The notes beneath the pieces are model-generated. The model did not search any database, was not told the DNA's origin, and worked only from the letters and a program-made list of their open reading frames with translations. DNA of 64,000 bases from Paraburkholderia megapolitana (GTDB lineage Bacteria; Pseudomonadota; Gammaproteobacteria; Burkholderiales; Burkholderiaceae), in assembly GCF_007556815.1 (NCBI RefSeq), contig NZ_CP041743.1, positions 1,364,001-1,428,000 on the forward strand, written 5' to 3'. Shown piece after piece: positions 53,462-63,973 of the stretch (positions are counted from its first letter, which is position 1; each line of letters starts with the position of its first letter). The translations under genes and the position numbers were made by a program.

Positions 53462-54052
53462 ATGCAAAACAAACCGTTTGTGATGAGTCTTCTGAGCTCT
53501 ACGGTCCTTCTGGCAGCGTGTGGCGGTAATGGAGATGGCAACAACGGAAGTGCGGCGAACAGCAACCGCTCAACCGGTTCGACTGCGCAAACCGGGACGA
53601 CTCCTACGGCACCGTTCTCCTGTCCGGCCGACTACAGGAGGATAAGTCTCTCGAACAACAGCGTGATCGCGAACGTGAGTCTGAATATCAGAAGCGACGA
53701 CGGCATTGCGACCCTGACAGTCAAGACACCTGCAGACGGGAAGACAGGCGATCTGATCATCTGTCTCGGCAAACCCGATCCGGTGCCTGCTGGCGTGACA
53801 GCAAACTACGTCTATGAAGTGAAGTCCTCGAGTGATCTGAGTGTGATGGCGTCTTCGACACTGACGCTGAACTTCGCATCCGACGTCGTCCCCGATCCGA
53901 ACCCGCCGGTCATCGAGTTCGCTGATGTCACGAATGGAAGTGTGGTCTACAAGCCGCTGGTTCAGGGGGCATCGTTTGCGGGGGCGCCGAACTACACCCT
54001 GGCTGCAAACGCACAGGTCCCCGGTCTGTACGTGGTGCGTCTGACGAAGTAA
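53462..54052 (+). CDS. Second lipoprotein downstream of cdiB
   Basis: A 196-residue lipoprotein (signal ...SSTVLLAAC, Cys20) with a leader and GGN-rich tether nearly copied from the preceding gene, but with a different, immunoglobulin-like looking domain (VIANVSLNIRSDDGIATLTVKTPAD; NYVYEVKSSSDLSVMASSTLTLNF). AAGGGGTGG lies ahead of the ATG. A strong terminator follows at 54077. The pair may be paralogues that share only the leader. Confidence 0.78.
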   Translation: MQNKPFVMSLLSSTVLLAACGGNGDGNNGSAANSNRSTGSTAQTGTTPTAPFSCPADYRRISLSNNSVIANVSLNIRSDDGIATLTVKTPADGKTGDLIICLGKPDPVPAGVTANYVYEVKSSSDLSVMASSTLTLNFASDVVPDPNPPVIEFADVTNGSVVYKPLVQGASFAGAPNYTLAANAQVPGLYVVRLTK

Positions 54053-54076
54053 CGGCTCCGTTTCGATCGGACATAA

Positions 54077-54103
54077 AAAAGCCCGGCACAAAACCGGGCT
54101 TTT
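54077..54103. terminator. Bidirectional intrinsic terminator
   Basis: Stem AAAAGCCCGG / CCGGGCTTTT around a seven-base loop, T-rich on either strand. It ends the lipoprotein operon and, on the minus strand, the acnA operon. Confidence 0.9.
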
Positions 54104-54159
54104 CCACACCACCGCATCTCAACAGAGACGCGGCTGCTAACGCGGCAACTACATCACAC

Positions 54160-56877
54160 TCAAGCCGCGAGCAACGACCGCAGCACGAACGGCAGAATCC
54201 CACCGTGCTTGTAGTAGTCGACTTCGATCGGCGTATCGATACGCAGCAGAACCGGCACACGCTTCGTGCTGCCGTCCTTGCCGTGGATCACGAGCGTGAC
54301 TTCCTGCTGCGGCTTGAAGTCGTCGCCGAGACCTTCGACATCGTAGGTTTCCTCGCCGGTGATACCGAGCGATTGCACGCTATCCGAGCCCTTGAACTGC
54401 AGCGGCAGCACGCCCATACCGACCAGGTTCGAACGGTGAATCCGTTCGAAACTGCGTGCGACCACGGCCTTCACGCCGAGCAGTTGCGTGCCCTTCGCCG
54501 CCCAGTCGCGCGACGAACCCGTGCCGTACTCTTCACCCGCGAACACAATGGTCGGCGTACCCGCATCGATGTACTTCATCGCTGCGTCGTAGATCGACAG
54601 TTGTTCGCCATCCGGCTGGTGAATCGTCAGGCCGCCTTCGACGCGCGTGCCATCCGCCTTCACCGGGATCATCAGGTTCTTGATCCGGACGTTGGCGAAC
54701 GTGCCGCGCATCATCACGTCGTGGTTGCCGCGACGCGAGCCGTAGCTGTTGAAGTCGGCCTTCTGCACGCCGTTAGCCTTCAGCCACTTGCCGGCCGGCG
54801 AGTCTTCCTTGATCGAGCCTGCCGGGCTGATGTGGTCGGTCGTCACCGAGTCGCCGAAGATGCCGAGCGCACGTGCACCCGTCACTGCGGCGATGCTGGC
54901 GGCCGGCGTCATCGAGAAGTCGTCGCCGAAGAACGGCGGCTCGGCGATGTAGGTCGACTTCGGCCAGTCGTAGACCTGACCTTCTTCGCCTTCGATCTTG
55001 CTCCAGAGGTCGCCCTTCTTCGTGAGCTGCGCGTAGTTCTTGCGGAACGCGTCGGCGTCCATCGCGAACTTGAGCAGCGCGTTGACTTCGTCGCTGGTCG
55101 GCCAGATGTCGCCGAGGTAGATGTCCTTGCCGCCCTTGCCCTTGCCGACCGGTTCGGTCATCAGGTCGCGCGTGATGTTGCCGGCGATCGCGTATGCGAC
55201 GACGAGCGGCGGCGACGCGAGGAAGTTCGCGCGGATGTTCGGGTGGATACGCGCTTCGAAGTTACGGTTACCGGACAGCACGGCGGCCGCGACGATGTCG
55301 TTCTTCGTGATTGCTTCGTTCAGCTCGGGCGTGAGGTCGCCCGCGTTGCCGATACAGGTCGTGCAGCCGTACGCGGCCAGTTCGAAACCGAGCTTCGACA
55401 GGAACGGCAGCAGGCCGGTCTTCGTCAGGTATTCGGTAACGATGCGCGAGCCGGGAGCCAGCGACGTCTTGATGTGCGGCGCGATCGTCAGACCGGCTTC
55501 GACAGCCTTCTTCGCGAGCAGGCCGGCGGCGAGCAGCACGCTCGGGTTCGACGTGTTCGTGCACGACGTGATCGCGGCGATCAGGATGTCGCCGTTCTTC
55601 ACGTTCACGCCATTGCTCGTCGTGTATTGCGCGTCGAGGTCAGCGGCTTTCTTCGCAAAGCCGTTTTCACCGACCGGCTTCGAGAACAGGTCGCTGAAGG
55701 TCGACTTCACGTGACCGATTTCAATACGGTCTTGCGGACGCTTCGGACCGGCGAGTGACGGCGCCACCGTACCGAGGTCGAGCGTGACGACCTTCGTGTA
55801 GTCGATCTGGCCGTCCTTCGGAATACCGAACAGACCCTGCGCCTTGAAGTAGTTTTCGAACGCGGAGATTTCAGCGTCGGTGCGGCCGGTGCCCTTGAAG
55901 TAGTCGATGGTTTTTTCGTCGACCGGGAAGAAGCCCATCGTTGCGCCGTATTCCGGCGCCATGTTGCCGATCGTCGCGCGGTCTGGCAGCGACAGCGACT
56001 TCGTGCCTGCACCGAAGAATTCGACGAACTTGCCGACGACCTTCTCTTTACGCAGCAGTTCGGTGACGGTCAGCACGAGGTCGGTGGCGGTCACGCCTTC
56101 GCGCAGCTTGCCCTTCAGATGCACACCGACCACGTCCGGCGTCAGGAAGTACACCGGCTGGCCGAGCATGCCGGCTTCCGCTTCGATACCGCCCACGCCC
56201 CAGCCAACCACGCCGATACCGTTGATCATCGTCGTGTGGCTATCCGTGCCGACGAGCGTATCCGGGTAGTACACGGTGTCCTTGCCGTCAGCCTTCTTGT
56301 GCACGCCGCGAGCCAGATATTCGAGGTTCACCTGGTGGACGATGCCGACACCCGGCGGCACGACCTTGAACGTATCGAATGCCTGCATACCCCACTTCAT
56401 GAACTGGTAGCGCTCGTTATTGCGCTGGAATTCCAGTTTCATGTTGAGGTCGAGCGCGTCCTTCTGGCGGAAGTAATCGATCTGCACCGAATGGTCGACG
56501 ACGAGATCGACCGGCACCAGCGGTTCGATCGCCTTCGGGTTCTTGCCGGCGCGCTTCGCGACGCCGCGCATTGCAGCGATGTCGGCGAGCAGCGGCACGC
56601 CGGTAAAGTCCTGTAGCACGACGCGCGACACGACGAACGGGATTTCGTCGACGCGCGATGCGCTCGGCTTCCAGTTCGCGAGTTGCTCGATGTGCTCTTC
56701 AGCGATCTTCTTGCCGTCGTAGTTGCGCAGCACCGATTCCAGCACGATGCGGATCGATACCGGCAGGCGGTCGATCTTGATGTTCAGCGCCTTGCCGAGT
56801 TGCGGCAGCGAGTAGAACTTGCCTTTACCGGAACCGCTGTCGAATTCCTTGAGCGTTTTGTGGAGATTGTGGGCCAT
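54160..56877 (-). CDS. acnA: Aconitate hydratase A
   Basis: A 905-residue AcnA-type aconitase, interconverting citrate and isocitrate (and perhaps the methyl analogues) through cis-aconitate with a 4Fe-4S cluster. Cluster cysteines are in [11 protein letters not shown] and YGCTTCIGN. Catalytic-type motifs include [50 protein letters not shown] (as [14 protein letters not shown] here), and [17 protein letters not shown]. Length is normal. AGGG lies before the ATG at MAHNLHKTL, with extra upstream frame excluded. It is the last gene of the prpC-prpD-acnA operon. Confidence 0.97.
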   Translation of the reverse strand: MAHNLHKTLKEFDSGSGKGKFYSLPQLGKALNIKIDRLPVSIRIVLESVLRNYDGKKIAEEHIEQLANWKPSASRVDEIPFVVSRVVLQDFTGVPLLADIAAMRGVAKRAGKNPKAIEPLVPVDLVVDHSVQIDYFRQKDALDLNMKLEFQRNNERYQFMKWGMQAFDTFKVVPPGVGIVHQVNLEYLARGVHKKADGKDTVYYPDTLVGTDSHTTMINGIGVVGWGVGGIEAEAGMLGQPVYFLTPDVVGVHLKGKLREGVTATDLVLTVTELLRKEKVVGKFVEFFGAGTKSLSLPDRATIGNMAPEYGATMGFFPVDEKTIDYFKGTGRTDAEISAFENYFKAQGLFGIPKDGQIDYTKVVTLDLGTVAPSLAGPKRPQDRIEIGHVKSTFSDLFSKPVGENGFAKKAADLDAQYTTSNGVNVKNGDILIAAITSCTNTSNPSVLLAAGLLAKKAVEAGLTIAPHIKTSLAPGSRIVTEYLTKTGLLPFLSKLGFELAAYGCTTCIGNAGDLTPELNEAITKNDIVAAAVLSGNRNFEARIHPNIRANFLASPPLVVAYAIAGNITRDLMTEPVGKGKGGKDIYLGDIWPTSDEVNALLKFAMDADAFRKNYAQLTKKGDLWSKIEGEEGQVYDWPKSTYIAEPPFFGDDFSMTPAASIAAVTGARALGIFGDSVTTDHISPAGSIKEDSPAGKWLKANGVQKADFNSYGSRRGNHDVMMRGTFANVRIKNLMIPVKADGTRVEGGLTIHQPDGEQLSIYDAAMKYIDAGTPTIVFAGEEYGTGSSRDWAAKGTQLLGVKAVVARSFERIHRSNLVGMGVLPLQFKGSDSVQSLGITGEETYDVEGLGDDFKPQQEVTLVIHGKDGSTKRVPVLLRIDTPIEVDYYKHGGILPFVLRSLLAA

Positions 56878-56935
56878 GGTGTTTTTCCCTGGTTGAATCG
56901 CGGGTCGTGGAGATAACGGTGCTACTTTCTTCAAA

Positions 56936-58387
56936 CTAGATCACATACAGATCGACATATTCGTTGACGGACATGGCCTCGAGCCGTGCCTGATCGAGCG
57001 AGATGTCGAGAATGGCTTGTTGCTGCTTCACCGGAAAGCGTCGCGCGAGGTTGGTGCGAAACTTCTCGACCAGCAGCGGGATGCCATCGGTGCGGCGGCG
57101 CTTATGACCGATCGGGTACTCGACCACCACCTCGTCGAGCACCGTACCGTCGTTGAACTCGACCGTCAGCGCATTGGCAATCGAGCGCTTGTCCGGGTCG
57201 TGGTAATCCTTCGTGAACTGCGCGTCTTCCACGCAGGTCATCTTCTCGCGCAGCACATCGATGCGCGGGTCCTGCGCGATTGCGTCTTCGTAATCGCTGG
57301 CCGTCAGACGGCCGTAGATCAGCGGCACCGCAATCATGTACTGGATGCAGTGATCGCGATCGGCGGGGTTATTCAACGGCCCTTTCTTGTCGATGATGCG
57401 GATCGCTGCTTCATGGGTGCGGATCGTGATCTTCGCGATGTCTTCGACCGTCTTGCCCTTCGCTTTCAGCTGGCCGTGCAGCGTCATCGCTGCCTCGACT
57501 GCAGTCTGCGAGTGGAACTCGGCTGGAAACGAGATCTTGAACAGCACGTTCTCCATCACGTACGAACCATACGGCCGCTGGAACTTGAACGCGTTGCCCT
57601 TGAACAGCACGTCGTAGAAGCCCCAGGTCTTCGCGGTGAGCACCGACGGGTAACCCATCTCGCCCGTCTTAGCGATCAACGCGAGACGTACTGCGCGCGA
57701 GGTTGCATCGCCGGCGGCCCACGACTTGCGCGAGCCGGTGTTCGGCGCATGCCGGTAGGTGCGCAGAGAGTGGCCATCCACGAAGGCGAGCGACACCGCA
57801 TTGATCAGCTCGTCGCGCGTAAGCCCGAGCAACTGGCCGACCACGGCGGTGGAGGCGAGCTTGACGAGCAGCACATGATCGAGTCCGACGCGGTTGAACG
57901 AGTTCTCGAGCGCAATGCAGCCCTGGATCTCGTGCGCCTTGATCATGCCGACCAGCACGTCTTTCATCGTCAGCGGCTTGTTGCCGGTGGCGACGGCGTT
58001 GCGCGAAAGCCAGTCGGCGGTAGCGAGGATGCCGCCCAGGTTGTCCGACGGATGACCCCACTCGGCGGCAAGCCACGTGTCGTTGAAGTCAAGCCAGCGG
58101 ATCATCGCGCCGATATTGAAGGCGGCCTGCACGGGGTCGAGCTGGAACTGCGTGCCGGGCACCTTCGCACCGTGCGGCACGATCGTGCCCGGCACGAGCG
58201 GTCCCATCAGCTTGGTGCAGGCGGGGTAGGAAAGCGCTTCGAGTCCGCAGCCGAGCGTGTCGATCAGGCAGTTGCGCGCGGTTTCCAGCGCGAGCGCGCT
58301 GTCGACCGCGTAGCCGAGCACGTAGTCGACGATATCGACGAGTACCTGATCGGGCTTGGGCCTGACGTTGGAAATCGGTGCGGACAT
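56936..58387 (-). CDS. prpD: 2-methylcitrate dehydratase (MmgE/PrpD family)
   Basis: A 483-residue PrpD, which dehydrates 2-methylcitrate to methylaconitate and can also dehydrate citrate. Family motifs include [80 protein letters not shown] and [39 protein letters not shown]. It is followed 58 bases later by acnA, so the methylcitrate branch is nearly complete. AGGAAG is well placed before the ATG. Confidence 0.94.
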   Translation of the reverse strand: MSAPISNVRPKPDQVLVDIVDYVLGYAVDSALALETARNCLIDTLGCGLEALSYPACTKLMGPLVPGTIVPHGAKVPGTQFQLDPVQAAFNIGAMIRWLDFNDTWLAAEWGHPSDNLGGILATADWLSRNAVATGNKPLTMKDVLVGMIKAHEIQGCIALENSFNRVGLDHVLLVKLASTAVVGQLLGLTRDELINAVSLAFVDGHSLRTYRHAPNTGSRKSWAAGDATSRAVRLALIAKTGEMGYPSVLTAKTWGFYDVLFKGNAFKFQRPYGSYVMENVLFKISFPAEFHSQTAVEAAMTLHGQLKAKGKTVEDIAKITIRTHEAAIRIIDKKGPLNNPADRDHCIQYMIAVPLIYGRLTASDYEDAIAQDPRIDVLREKMTCVEDAQFTKDYHDPDKRSIANALTVEFNDGTVLDEVVVEYPIGHKRRRTDGIPLLVEKFRTNLARRFPVKQQQAILDISLDQARLEAMSVNEYVDLYVI

Positions 58388-58409
58388 CGAAGCTTCCTGG
58401 TAAGAACGA

Positions 58410-58922
58410 TTAGTTGTTCGGGTTCTTGATCAGCTCGTTCGATTGCGTCGGAGCCGGAGCACCCTGGCTCATCGCTGCCGTCTTGCATTCGTCGGCCAGA
58501 CGTGAGCTGTCCTTGTCGGAGAACAACATTGCCTTCGTCGGGATCACGACGAGATCCATGCCGGAAGCGGCGTCGTGGAAGCGGTCGGCACCCGTCGTCG
58601 TGGCTTCGCGCGGCAGGTTGTAGTTCTTGCTGCCCCAGTGCACGGTGACGATCTGGTCACGCTTCATGTCACCCTTCAGGTCGAACGACAGCCCTTCGTT
58701 GCACGACCACTTTTCCGAACCGTCCGGCACCGCGTCGACCTTCGCTTCCTTCGACGGATTGGCCTTGCGCTTGATCAGGCGGCGCTTCGGTGCCGGTGCT
58801 TTCGGCTTGGCCTTGGCGGTTGCAGCCGGTGCGCTGGCGGTTTGCGCGGACGCTTCAGGTACGGCGATCAGCATCGTGGTGGACAAAACACCGGCAACGG
58901 CGGCAATCAGCAGCTTATTCAT
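58410..58922 (-). CDS. Periplasmic protein with MliC-like core, in the prp operon
   Basis: The protein has 170 residues and a signal peptide ([26 protein letters not shown]), an Ala/Lys/Pro-rich stalk, and a compact domain ([63 protein letters not shown]). Two cysteines near the ends of the domain and the Tyr-Asn-Leu strand recall MliC/PliC lysozyme inhibitors, though the match is partial and I would call it similar, not proven. It is wedged between prpC and prpD on the same strand, with 22 bases to prpD. Confidence 0.7.
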   Translation of the reverse strand: MNKLLIAAVAGVLSTTMLIAVPEASAQTASAPAATAKAKPKAPAPKRRLIKRKANPSKEAKVDAVPDGSEKWSCNEGLSFDLKGDMKRDQIVTVHWGSKNYNLPREATTTGADRFHDAASGMDLVVIPTKAMLFSDKDSSRLADECKTAAMSQGAPAPTQSNELIKNPNN

Positions 58923-59027
58923 GGGAGAAAACCCTCTCTATCGTTTTTGGTTAAACAGTTGACGGGTACAGGCAGCGCAACCGTCGGGATTGGACTCCAC
59001 GCACTGTGACAAAGCGCGCAGCGGACG

Positions 59028-60203
59028 CTATTTTCTCCTATTTAGCGGCACGAACTTCAAATTCTCGGGACCGGTGTAATTTGCACTGGGTCGGATGATC
59101 TTGTTGTCGATGCGCTGCTCGATGATGTGCGCGCTCCAGCCTGCCGTGCGCGCGATCACGAACAGCGGCGTGAACATCGCTGTCGGCACGCCCATCATGT
59201 GGTACGACACCGCGCTGAACCAGTCGAGATTCGGGAACATCTTCTTGACGTCCCACATCACGCTCTCAAGCCGTTCCGCGATATCGAACAGCTTCAGGTT
59301 CGACGCTTCCTTCGAGAGCTTGCGTGCCACTTCCTTGATCACCTTGTTGCGCGGATCGGAGATCGTGTACACAGGATGGCCGAAGCCGATCACGACTTCC
59401 TTGTTCTCGACGCGCTTGCGGATGTCGGCTTCTGCTTCGTCGGGGTTCGTGTAGCGCGACTGGATTTCGAAGGCAACTTCGTTTGCGCCGCCGTGCTTCG
59501 GACCGCGCAGCGCGCCGATCGCACCGGTAATCGCCGAGTACAGATCCGAACCCGTGCCGGCAATTACGCGGCCGGTGAAGGTCGAGGCGTTGAATTCGTG
59601 CTCGGCGTACAGGTTCAGCGACACATGCATTGCATCGACCCACGACTTCGACGGAGCAACGCCGTGCAGCAGATGCAGGAAGTGACCGCCGATCGAATCG
59701 TCGTCGGTCTCGACCTCGATGCGCTTGCCGTTATGCGAGTAGTGATACCAGTAGAGCAACATCGAACCGAACGAGGCCATCAGGCGGTCCGCGATATCGC
59801 GTGCGCCGGGCAGATTGTGGTCGTCCTTCTCCGGCAGTACCGTACCTAGCACCGATGCGCCGGTGCGCATCACATCCATCGGATGCGCGGAGGCGGGGAT
59901 CCATTCGAGCGCAGCCTTCAGGTTGGCGGGCAGGCCGCGCAATGCCTTGAGCTTCGTCTTGTAGGCGGCGAGTTCGGCGCTATTCGGCAGCTTCTCGTGC
60001 ACGAGCAGATAAGCGATCTCCTCGAATTCGCACGCACCGGCGATATCGAGAATGTCGTAGCCGCGGTAGTGCAGGTCGTTGCCCGTACGGCCGACCGTGC
60101 ACAGAGCCGTGTTTCCTGCCGTCACGCCTGACAGGGCGACGGACTTTTTCGGTTTGAAGCCAGCTGCGCCTGGTTGCGCGGCGGATTGCGGCGCTTCGCT
60201 CAT
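59028..60203 (-). CDS. prpC: 2-methylcitrate synthase / citrate synthase
   Basis: A 391-residue type I citrate synthase-fold enzyme, joining propionyl-CoA (or acetyl-CoA) to oxaloacetate. Subfamily-typical stretches are [58 protein letters not shown] and [22 protein letters not shown]. The catalytic His lies in [13 protein letters not shown], with another in [11 protein letters not shown] and Asp in the [15 protein letters not shown] segment. It matches PrpC more closely than housekeeping GltA. The ATG at MSEAPQ has AAGGAG ten bases upstream. Confidence 0.93.
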   Translation of the reverse strand: MSEAPQSAAQPGAAGFKPKKSVALSGVTAGNTALCTVGRTGNDLHYRGYDILDIAGACEFEEIAYLLVHEKLPNSAELAAYKTKLKALRGLPANLKAALEWIPASAHPMDVMRTGASVLGTVLPEKDDHNLPGARDIADRLMASFGSMLLYWYHYSHNGKRIEVETDDDSIGGHFLHLLHGVAPSKSWVDAMHVSLNLYAEHEFNASTFTGRVIAGTGSDLYSAITGAIGALRGPKHGGANEVAFEIQSRYTNPDEAEADIRKRVENKEVVIGFGHPVYTISDPRNKVIKEVARKLSKEASNLKLFDIAERLESVMWDVKKMFPNLDWFSAVSYHMMGVPTAMFTPLFVIARTAGWSAHIIEQRIDNKIIRPSANYTGPENLKFVPLNRRK

Positions 60204-60229
60204 CTCCTGCGATCTCCTTGTGGCCCTGC

Positions 60230-60367
60230 TCACTTCCTGTTGAACGGCACGTCGAGCTTAAGCTCGTACGCGTGACAGCTGATGCTTCCGGACAGCGCTT
60301 CGGTGCGGGTCGCCATCGTCCTGGCCGCGGCCTGGTTCAGCATGCGCAACGGCTTCTGACCATGCAT
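60230..60367 (-). CDS. Possible small protein between lyase and prpC (45 aa)
   Basis: A 45-residue frame ([25 protein letters not shown]...VPFNRK) starting within three bases of the lyase stop and ending 26 bases before prpC. It lacks a clear ribosome site and could be translated by re-initiation after the upstream stop. No family is recognised; it may be an untranslated spacer. Confidence 0.35.
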   Translation of the reverse strand: MHGQKPLRMLNQAAARTMATRTEALSGSISCHAYELKLDVPFNRK

Positions 60368-60369
60368 AT

Positions 60370-61386
60370 TCACGACGTGCGCCCCTGCTGTGAATCCACT
60401 GGCGCAAACAGCGGCGCGGCCTCAGCGGGCACCGTGTGACCCGTCGAGCGCGCACGGCGCAGCACCGACCAGTAGTAGCGATAGCTCGCGCGATCGTGCA
60501 GCGTATCGTGGTACCGCGTCGGACCCCACTGCGCGTGTTGCGCGGCGAGCAGGATATCGGCGGCGGTGGCGATTTCCTCGTCGCGCGGCGCGAACGCCGC
60601 AACGATGACCGGCACTTGCGCGGGGTGGATGCTCCACATCCGCGTATAGCCGAACTCGTTGCGCGCCCGAGCGGCATCGCTGGCGACCACGGTCATGTCG
60701 CGCACTTCTGTCGATACGTTATGCGACGGCACCTTGCCATGTGCGTGACACGCCGCGGCGATTTCCAGCTTCGCGCGACGCACGAGCGGATGATCGAACT
60801 GGCCCGGCGAGCGCATCGCGCTATCGGGAATCGCGCCATCGTGTGCGGAGACGAAGTCCATCAAACCGAAGCTCAGCGCTTCGACACCAGGTAGCGCAGC
60901 GAGATCGAACGCACGCGCGAGCGCACCGTGCGTTTCGACCAGCAGTTGCACCGGCACAGGCTGGGCAATGCCGAGTTCGCGGCGCGTCGCTTCGATGAAC
61001 GCGCACATTTCGGCGGCGTCCGGGACATTGCGGATTTTCGGAAGCGTGATGTAGGCGGGCGCACGTTGTGCAGCACGCAGGATGATGCGCACGTCGTCGC
61101 GCCAGTGCGGATGAGCGAAATCGTGAATGCGCACGCCGACGCGGCCGAAGCGATCGTGCTCGCTGCCGGGGAACGACGCGACGAGTTCCGCGTGCTCCGC
61201 TTCGTGGCCGACCTGGGCGCCGTCTTCGCAATCGAGCGTAACGTCGAACACCGCACCAAGCTCCTGCTGTAGTGCAAGCGATTTCAGCATCAGCTTCTCG
61301 CTGCCGGCGTAGTGATCGCAGGCAGGCAGAACGGCTGGGGGCGCTTCGCCGTCAAACAGCACTTCGGCGGGTGTGAGAGCGCGCAT
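60370..61386 (-). CDS. HpcH/HpaI-family CoA ester lyase (CitE-like)
   Basis: A 338-residue TIM-barrel C-C lyase related to citrate lyase beta and malyl-/citramalyl-CoA lyases. Metal- and substrate-site stretches are present: DVTLDCEDGAQVGHEAEHAELV, RIHDFAHPHWRDDVRIIL, ITLPKIRNVPDAAEMCAFIEA, VPVQLLVETHGALARAFDLAALPGVEALSFGLMDFVSAHDG and RMWSIHPAQVPVI. It lacks other citrate-lyase subunits, so it is likely a CoA-ester cleaving or forming enzyme. It starts the operon that runs to acnA; no clear ribosome site is seen. Confidence 0.88.
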   Translation of the reverse strand: MRALTPAEVLFDGEAPPAVLPACDHYAGSEKLMLKSLALQQELGAVFDVTLDCEDGAQVGHEAEHAELVASFPGSEHDRFGRVGVRIHDFAHPHWRDDVRIILRAAQRAPAYITLPKIRNVPDAAEMCAFIEATRRELGIAQPVPVQLLVETHGALARAFDLAALPGVEALSFGLMDFVSAHDGAIPDSAMRSPGQFDHPLVRRAKLEIAAACHAHGKVPSHNVSTEVRDMTVVASDAARARNEFGYTRMWSIHPAQVPVIVAAFAPRDEEIATAADILLAAQHAQWGPTRYHDTLHDRASYRYYWSVLRRARSTGHTVPAEAAPLFAPVDSQQGRTS

Positions 61387-61565
61387 CGTCGGCGTCAGGA
61401 GCGTGGGTCGTCTTAGGGAGAAACCTGATTCGGGTGCGTTCTGCGGGAGCGCTGCGATGACACAGTGCGGTGGGCAAAACGCGCCCGGATCAGGCGCGAA
61501 CCCGGCACACGACGATTCGAAAAAAACCGCCGTGCGCGAATTCGCATGTCAAAACCAGTTGCGTG

Positions 61566-61603
61566 AAAAAACCGGTGCTCGTCGTACTTCAACGAGCCCG
61601 GTC
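61566..61603 (-). terminator. Intrinsic terminator after mdh
   Basis: On the minus strand, ACCGGGCTCGT pairs with ACGAGCACCGGT, with one bulge, and six T follow. It ends the mdh message and so separates mdh from the CitE-like lyase operon. Confidence 0.75.
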
Positions 61604-61624
61604 TTGCCGCGCGGCTCGCGACTA

Positions 61625-62608
61625 TTAGCCGAGCAGATGCTGAACGCCGTCGCGCTCTTCGAGCAATTCGTTCAGCGTGTGATCCATCTTCTCGCGGGCG
61701 AACGCGTCGATGGCCAGACCTTCCACGCGCTTGTATTCGCCGTTTTCGCACGTGACGGGCACGCCGTAGACGATGTCTTCAGGAATGCCGTACGAGCCGT
61801 CCGACGGAATGCCCATCGTGACCCACTTGCCGTTCGTGCCGAGCACCCAGTCATGCACGTGGTCGATCGCCGCATTAGCCGCCGATGCCGCCGACGACAG
61901 CCCGCGCGCTTCGATAATTGCCGCGCCGCGCTTGCCGACCGTCGGAATGAACGTGTTGCGATTCCATTCGTCGTCGTTGATCAGCTTGGTGAGGTCCTGG
62001 CCTTCTGCCGTTGCAACGCGGAAGTCCGGGTACATGGTCGGCGAGTGGTTGCCCCACACAGCGAGCTTTTCGATCGATGCGACCGGCTTGCCCGACTTCG
62101 CAGCCAGTTGCGACAGCGCGCGGTTGTGGTCGAGACGCAGCATCGCGGTGAAGTTCTTCTTCGGCAGATCGGGTGCCGACTTCATGGCGATGTAGGCGTT
62201 CGTGTTGGCCGGGTTGCCGACCACCAGCACTTTCACATCGCGGCTCGCGACTTCGTTCAGCGCCTTGCCTTGCACCGTGAAGATTTCGGCGTTTGCCGAC
62301 AGCAGGTCCTTACGCTCCATGCCCTTCGAGCGGGGACGGGCGCCGACCAGCAGCGCGACATCGACGTCCTTGAACGCGACCTTCGGGTCGTCGGTGACCA
62401 CGACGCCCGCGAGCAGCGGGAATGCGCAGTCTTCGAGCTCCATCACGACGCCTTTGACGGCGCCTTGCGCCTGCGGCAGGTCGAGCAACTGCAGGATCAC
62501 GGGCTGGTCTTTGCCGAGCATGTCGCCGTTCGCGATGCGGAACAGCAGGGAGTAACCGATTTGACCTGCGGCGCCGGTGACGGCAACACGCTTTGCGGGC
62601 TTAGCCAT
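61625..62608 (-). CDS. mdh: Malate dehydrogenase
   Basis: A 327-residue NAD-dependent malate dehydrogenase of the cytosolic-type lineage found in beta-Proteobacteria. Motifs: [23 protein letters not shown] (NAD fold), [52 protein letters not shown] and [17 protein letters not shown] with the catalytic His. It oxidises malate to oxaloacetate in the TCA cycle. GGAGA lies before the ATG. The best promoter upstream is at 63004-63032, giving a leader of about 390 bases. Confidence 0.97.
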   Translation of the reverse strand: MAKPAKRVAVTGAAGQIGYSLLFRIANGDMLGKDQPVILQLLDLPQAQGAVKGVVMELEDCAFPLLAGVVVTDDPKVAFKDVDVALLVGARPRSKGMERKDLLSANAEIFTVQGKALNEVASRDVKVLVVGNPANTNAYIAMKSAPDLPKKNFTAMLRLDHNRALSQLAAKSGKPVASIEKLAVWGNHSPTMYPDFRVATAEGQDLTKLINDDEWNRNTFIPTVGKRGAAIIEARGLSSAASAANAAIDHVHDWVLGTNGKWVTMGIPSDGSYGIPEDIVYGVPVTCENGEYKRVEGLAIDAFAREKMDHTLNELLEERDGVQHLLG

Positions 62609-63003
62609 TGAAAATCTCCAGGACGATGCGTTAGTGCGTTAGACGCTAGGGAAAAACGCCATTTTATATGCGCGTTAGACAAAGCGTCGTTGAAACACGG
62701 CGGAATTCGCTGCGCGCGGGCTTGCGCTGAACCGGGCGGAAGCCGGGGAGCGCCGCTGCGCGGCCGTCGTGCCGGGTAATCTGTACAACCGAGCGGAGTG
62801 CGGGACGCTGTTGGTACCGTAGCGGCCGTTGCGCCTGCCGGCTCCTGCTACAGCGCGTTTCGGCGCGCGTCCGGCGGGGCGCCGGCGGGCCAGTCGAAAC
62901 CTGGACTGCATGAGAGAACAGCATGGTGCAGGGCGGCTTTTGGTGCGTGACAGCCATCGGGAAAAGCGCCGTACGACAACCCGCAAACCCTTGCTCGACA
63001 AGG

Positions 63004-63032
63004 AGTGTAGGATTCGGCAGACGCAAAGTCAA
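63004..63032 (-). promoter_or_regulatory. Predicted promoter towards mdh
   Basis: Minus-strand TTGACT (63027-63032) and TACACT (63004-63009) with a 17-bp spacer. The palindrome at 63039-63062 lies directly upstream of the -35 box, so a bound regulator could activate or block it. Confidence 0.65.
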
Positions 63033-63038
63033 CATTAT

Positions 63039-63062
63039 CTTATGTCTTATATAAGACATAAG
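63039..63062. promoter_or_regulatory. Perfect 24-bp palindrome, probable GntR-family operator
   Basis: The half-site CTTATGTCTTAT is followed at once by its exact reverse complement. It sits between the mdh promoter and the gntR gene, 54 bases before the gntR start. Symmetric AT-rich sites like this are used by GntR-family regulators; autoregulation and control of mdh are the simple inference. Confidence 0.8.
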
Positions 63063-63115
63063 TATCGCCGGGAAAGGGCTGGACGCAAGATGGGCCTTTA
63101 TGATGAAATGCGCGG

Positions 63116-63973
63116 ATGACTTCGAACCAGGCGAGCACTGCGAATCCTATCGGCCCGGCGGGCTCAGGCGACGGCGTGCCCGCTGGCGCACCCACTTCTT
63201 CCGCGGGGGCCGCGCCTGCTGCTTCAGCACCCGCCGCAGCCCACGCATTGCCCACCTCGCCGACCTTCAGCCCGCTGTATCAGCAGATCAAGGGGCTGAT
63301 TACGCAGAGCCTCGAGTCGGGCGAATGGAAACCCGGCGAAATCATTCCCAGCGAAGTCGAACTGGCCGCCCGCTACAAGGTGAGTCAGGGCACCGTGCGC
63401 AAGGCAATCGACGAACTCGCCGCCGATAACCTGCTGGTCCGGCGCCAGGGCAAGGGCACTTTTGTTGCTACGCACAACGAAGACCGTGCCCAGTTTCGCT
63501 TCCTCAGATTGCTTGCCGATGACGGCGACGAACATCCGCACGTCAGCCGGCTGCTCGAATGCCGGCGGCTGCGCGCCCCGGCGGAAATTGCCCGCCAGCT
63601 CGATCTGAAGCCCGCCGATCCCGTCGTGCTGATCAAGCGCCTGCTGCAGTTCGATGGCGAAACTACGGTGCTCGACGAAATCTGGCTGCCAGGCGGCATG
63701 TTTCGCGGCCTCACGCTCGAGCGCCTGTCGGAGTACAAGGGGCCGCTCTACGCGATGTTCGAGACGGAGTTCGGCACGCGCATGATCCGCGCATCCGAGA
63801 AAATCCGCGCGGTGGCAGCCGATCCGACCGTGGCCGAACTGCTGCACGTGCCGGCCGGTTTCCCGCTGCTTTCGGTGGAGCGCGTGTCCTATACGTACGG
63901 CGATCGACCGGTCGAAGTACGTCGTGGCTGGTATGTCACAACCGGGTATTACTATCAGAACGATTTGAGCTGA
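63116..63973 (+). CDS. GntR-family transcriptional regulator (HutC/UTRA type)
   Basis: A 285-residue regulator. A Pro/Ala/Ser-rich tail of about 45 residues precedes the winged helix (PLYQQIKGLITQSLESGEWKPGEIIPSEVELAARYKVSQGTVRKAIDELAADNLLVRRQGKGTFVA). The C-terminal UTRA effector domain follows (FLRLLADDGDEHPHVSRLLECRRLRAPAEIARQLDLKPADPVVLIKRLLQFDGETTVLDEIWLPGGMF). It is divergent from mdh with a 24-bp palindrome between, so it most likely senses a TCA or methylcitrate intermediate and controls this cluster. The ligand is not known. Confidence 0.93.
   Translation: MTSNQASTANPIGPAGSGDGVPAGAPTSSAGAAPAASAPAAAHALPTSPTFSPLYQQIKGLITQSLESGEWKPGEIIPSEVELAARYKVSQGTVRKAIDELAADNLLVRRQGKGTFVATHNEDRAQFRFLRLLADDGDEHPHVSRLLECRRLRAPAEIARQLDLKPADPVVLIKRLLQFDGETTVLDEIWLPGGMFRGLTLERLSEYKGPLYAMFETEFGTRMIRASEKIRAVAADPTVAELLHVPAGFPLLSVERVSYTYGDRPVEVRRGWYVTTGYYYQNDLS

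Larger units (their letters stand above)
62609..63115. other. Intergenic region between mdh and the GntR gene
   Basis: This 507-base divergent spacer contains an mdh-facing promoter and a 24-bp palindrome near its right end. Open frames inside it have no ribosome site and are Arg-rich, so I read the left 390 bases as the mdh leader. No folded element with a known riboswitch pattern was seen by eye. Confidence 0.6.

Noticed and set aside
62664..63059. 131-codon minus-strand frame between mdh and gntR
   Set aside because: Arg/Pro-rich, no ribosome site, starts inside the palindrome and upstream of the predicted promoter.
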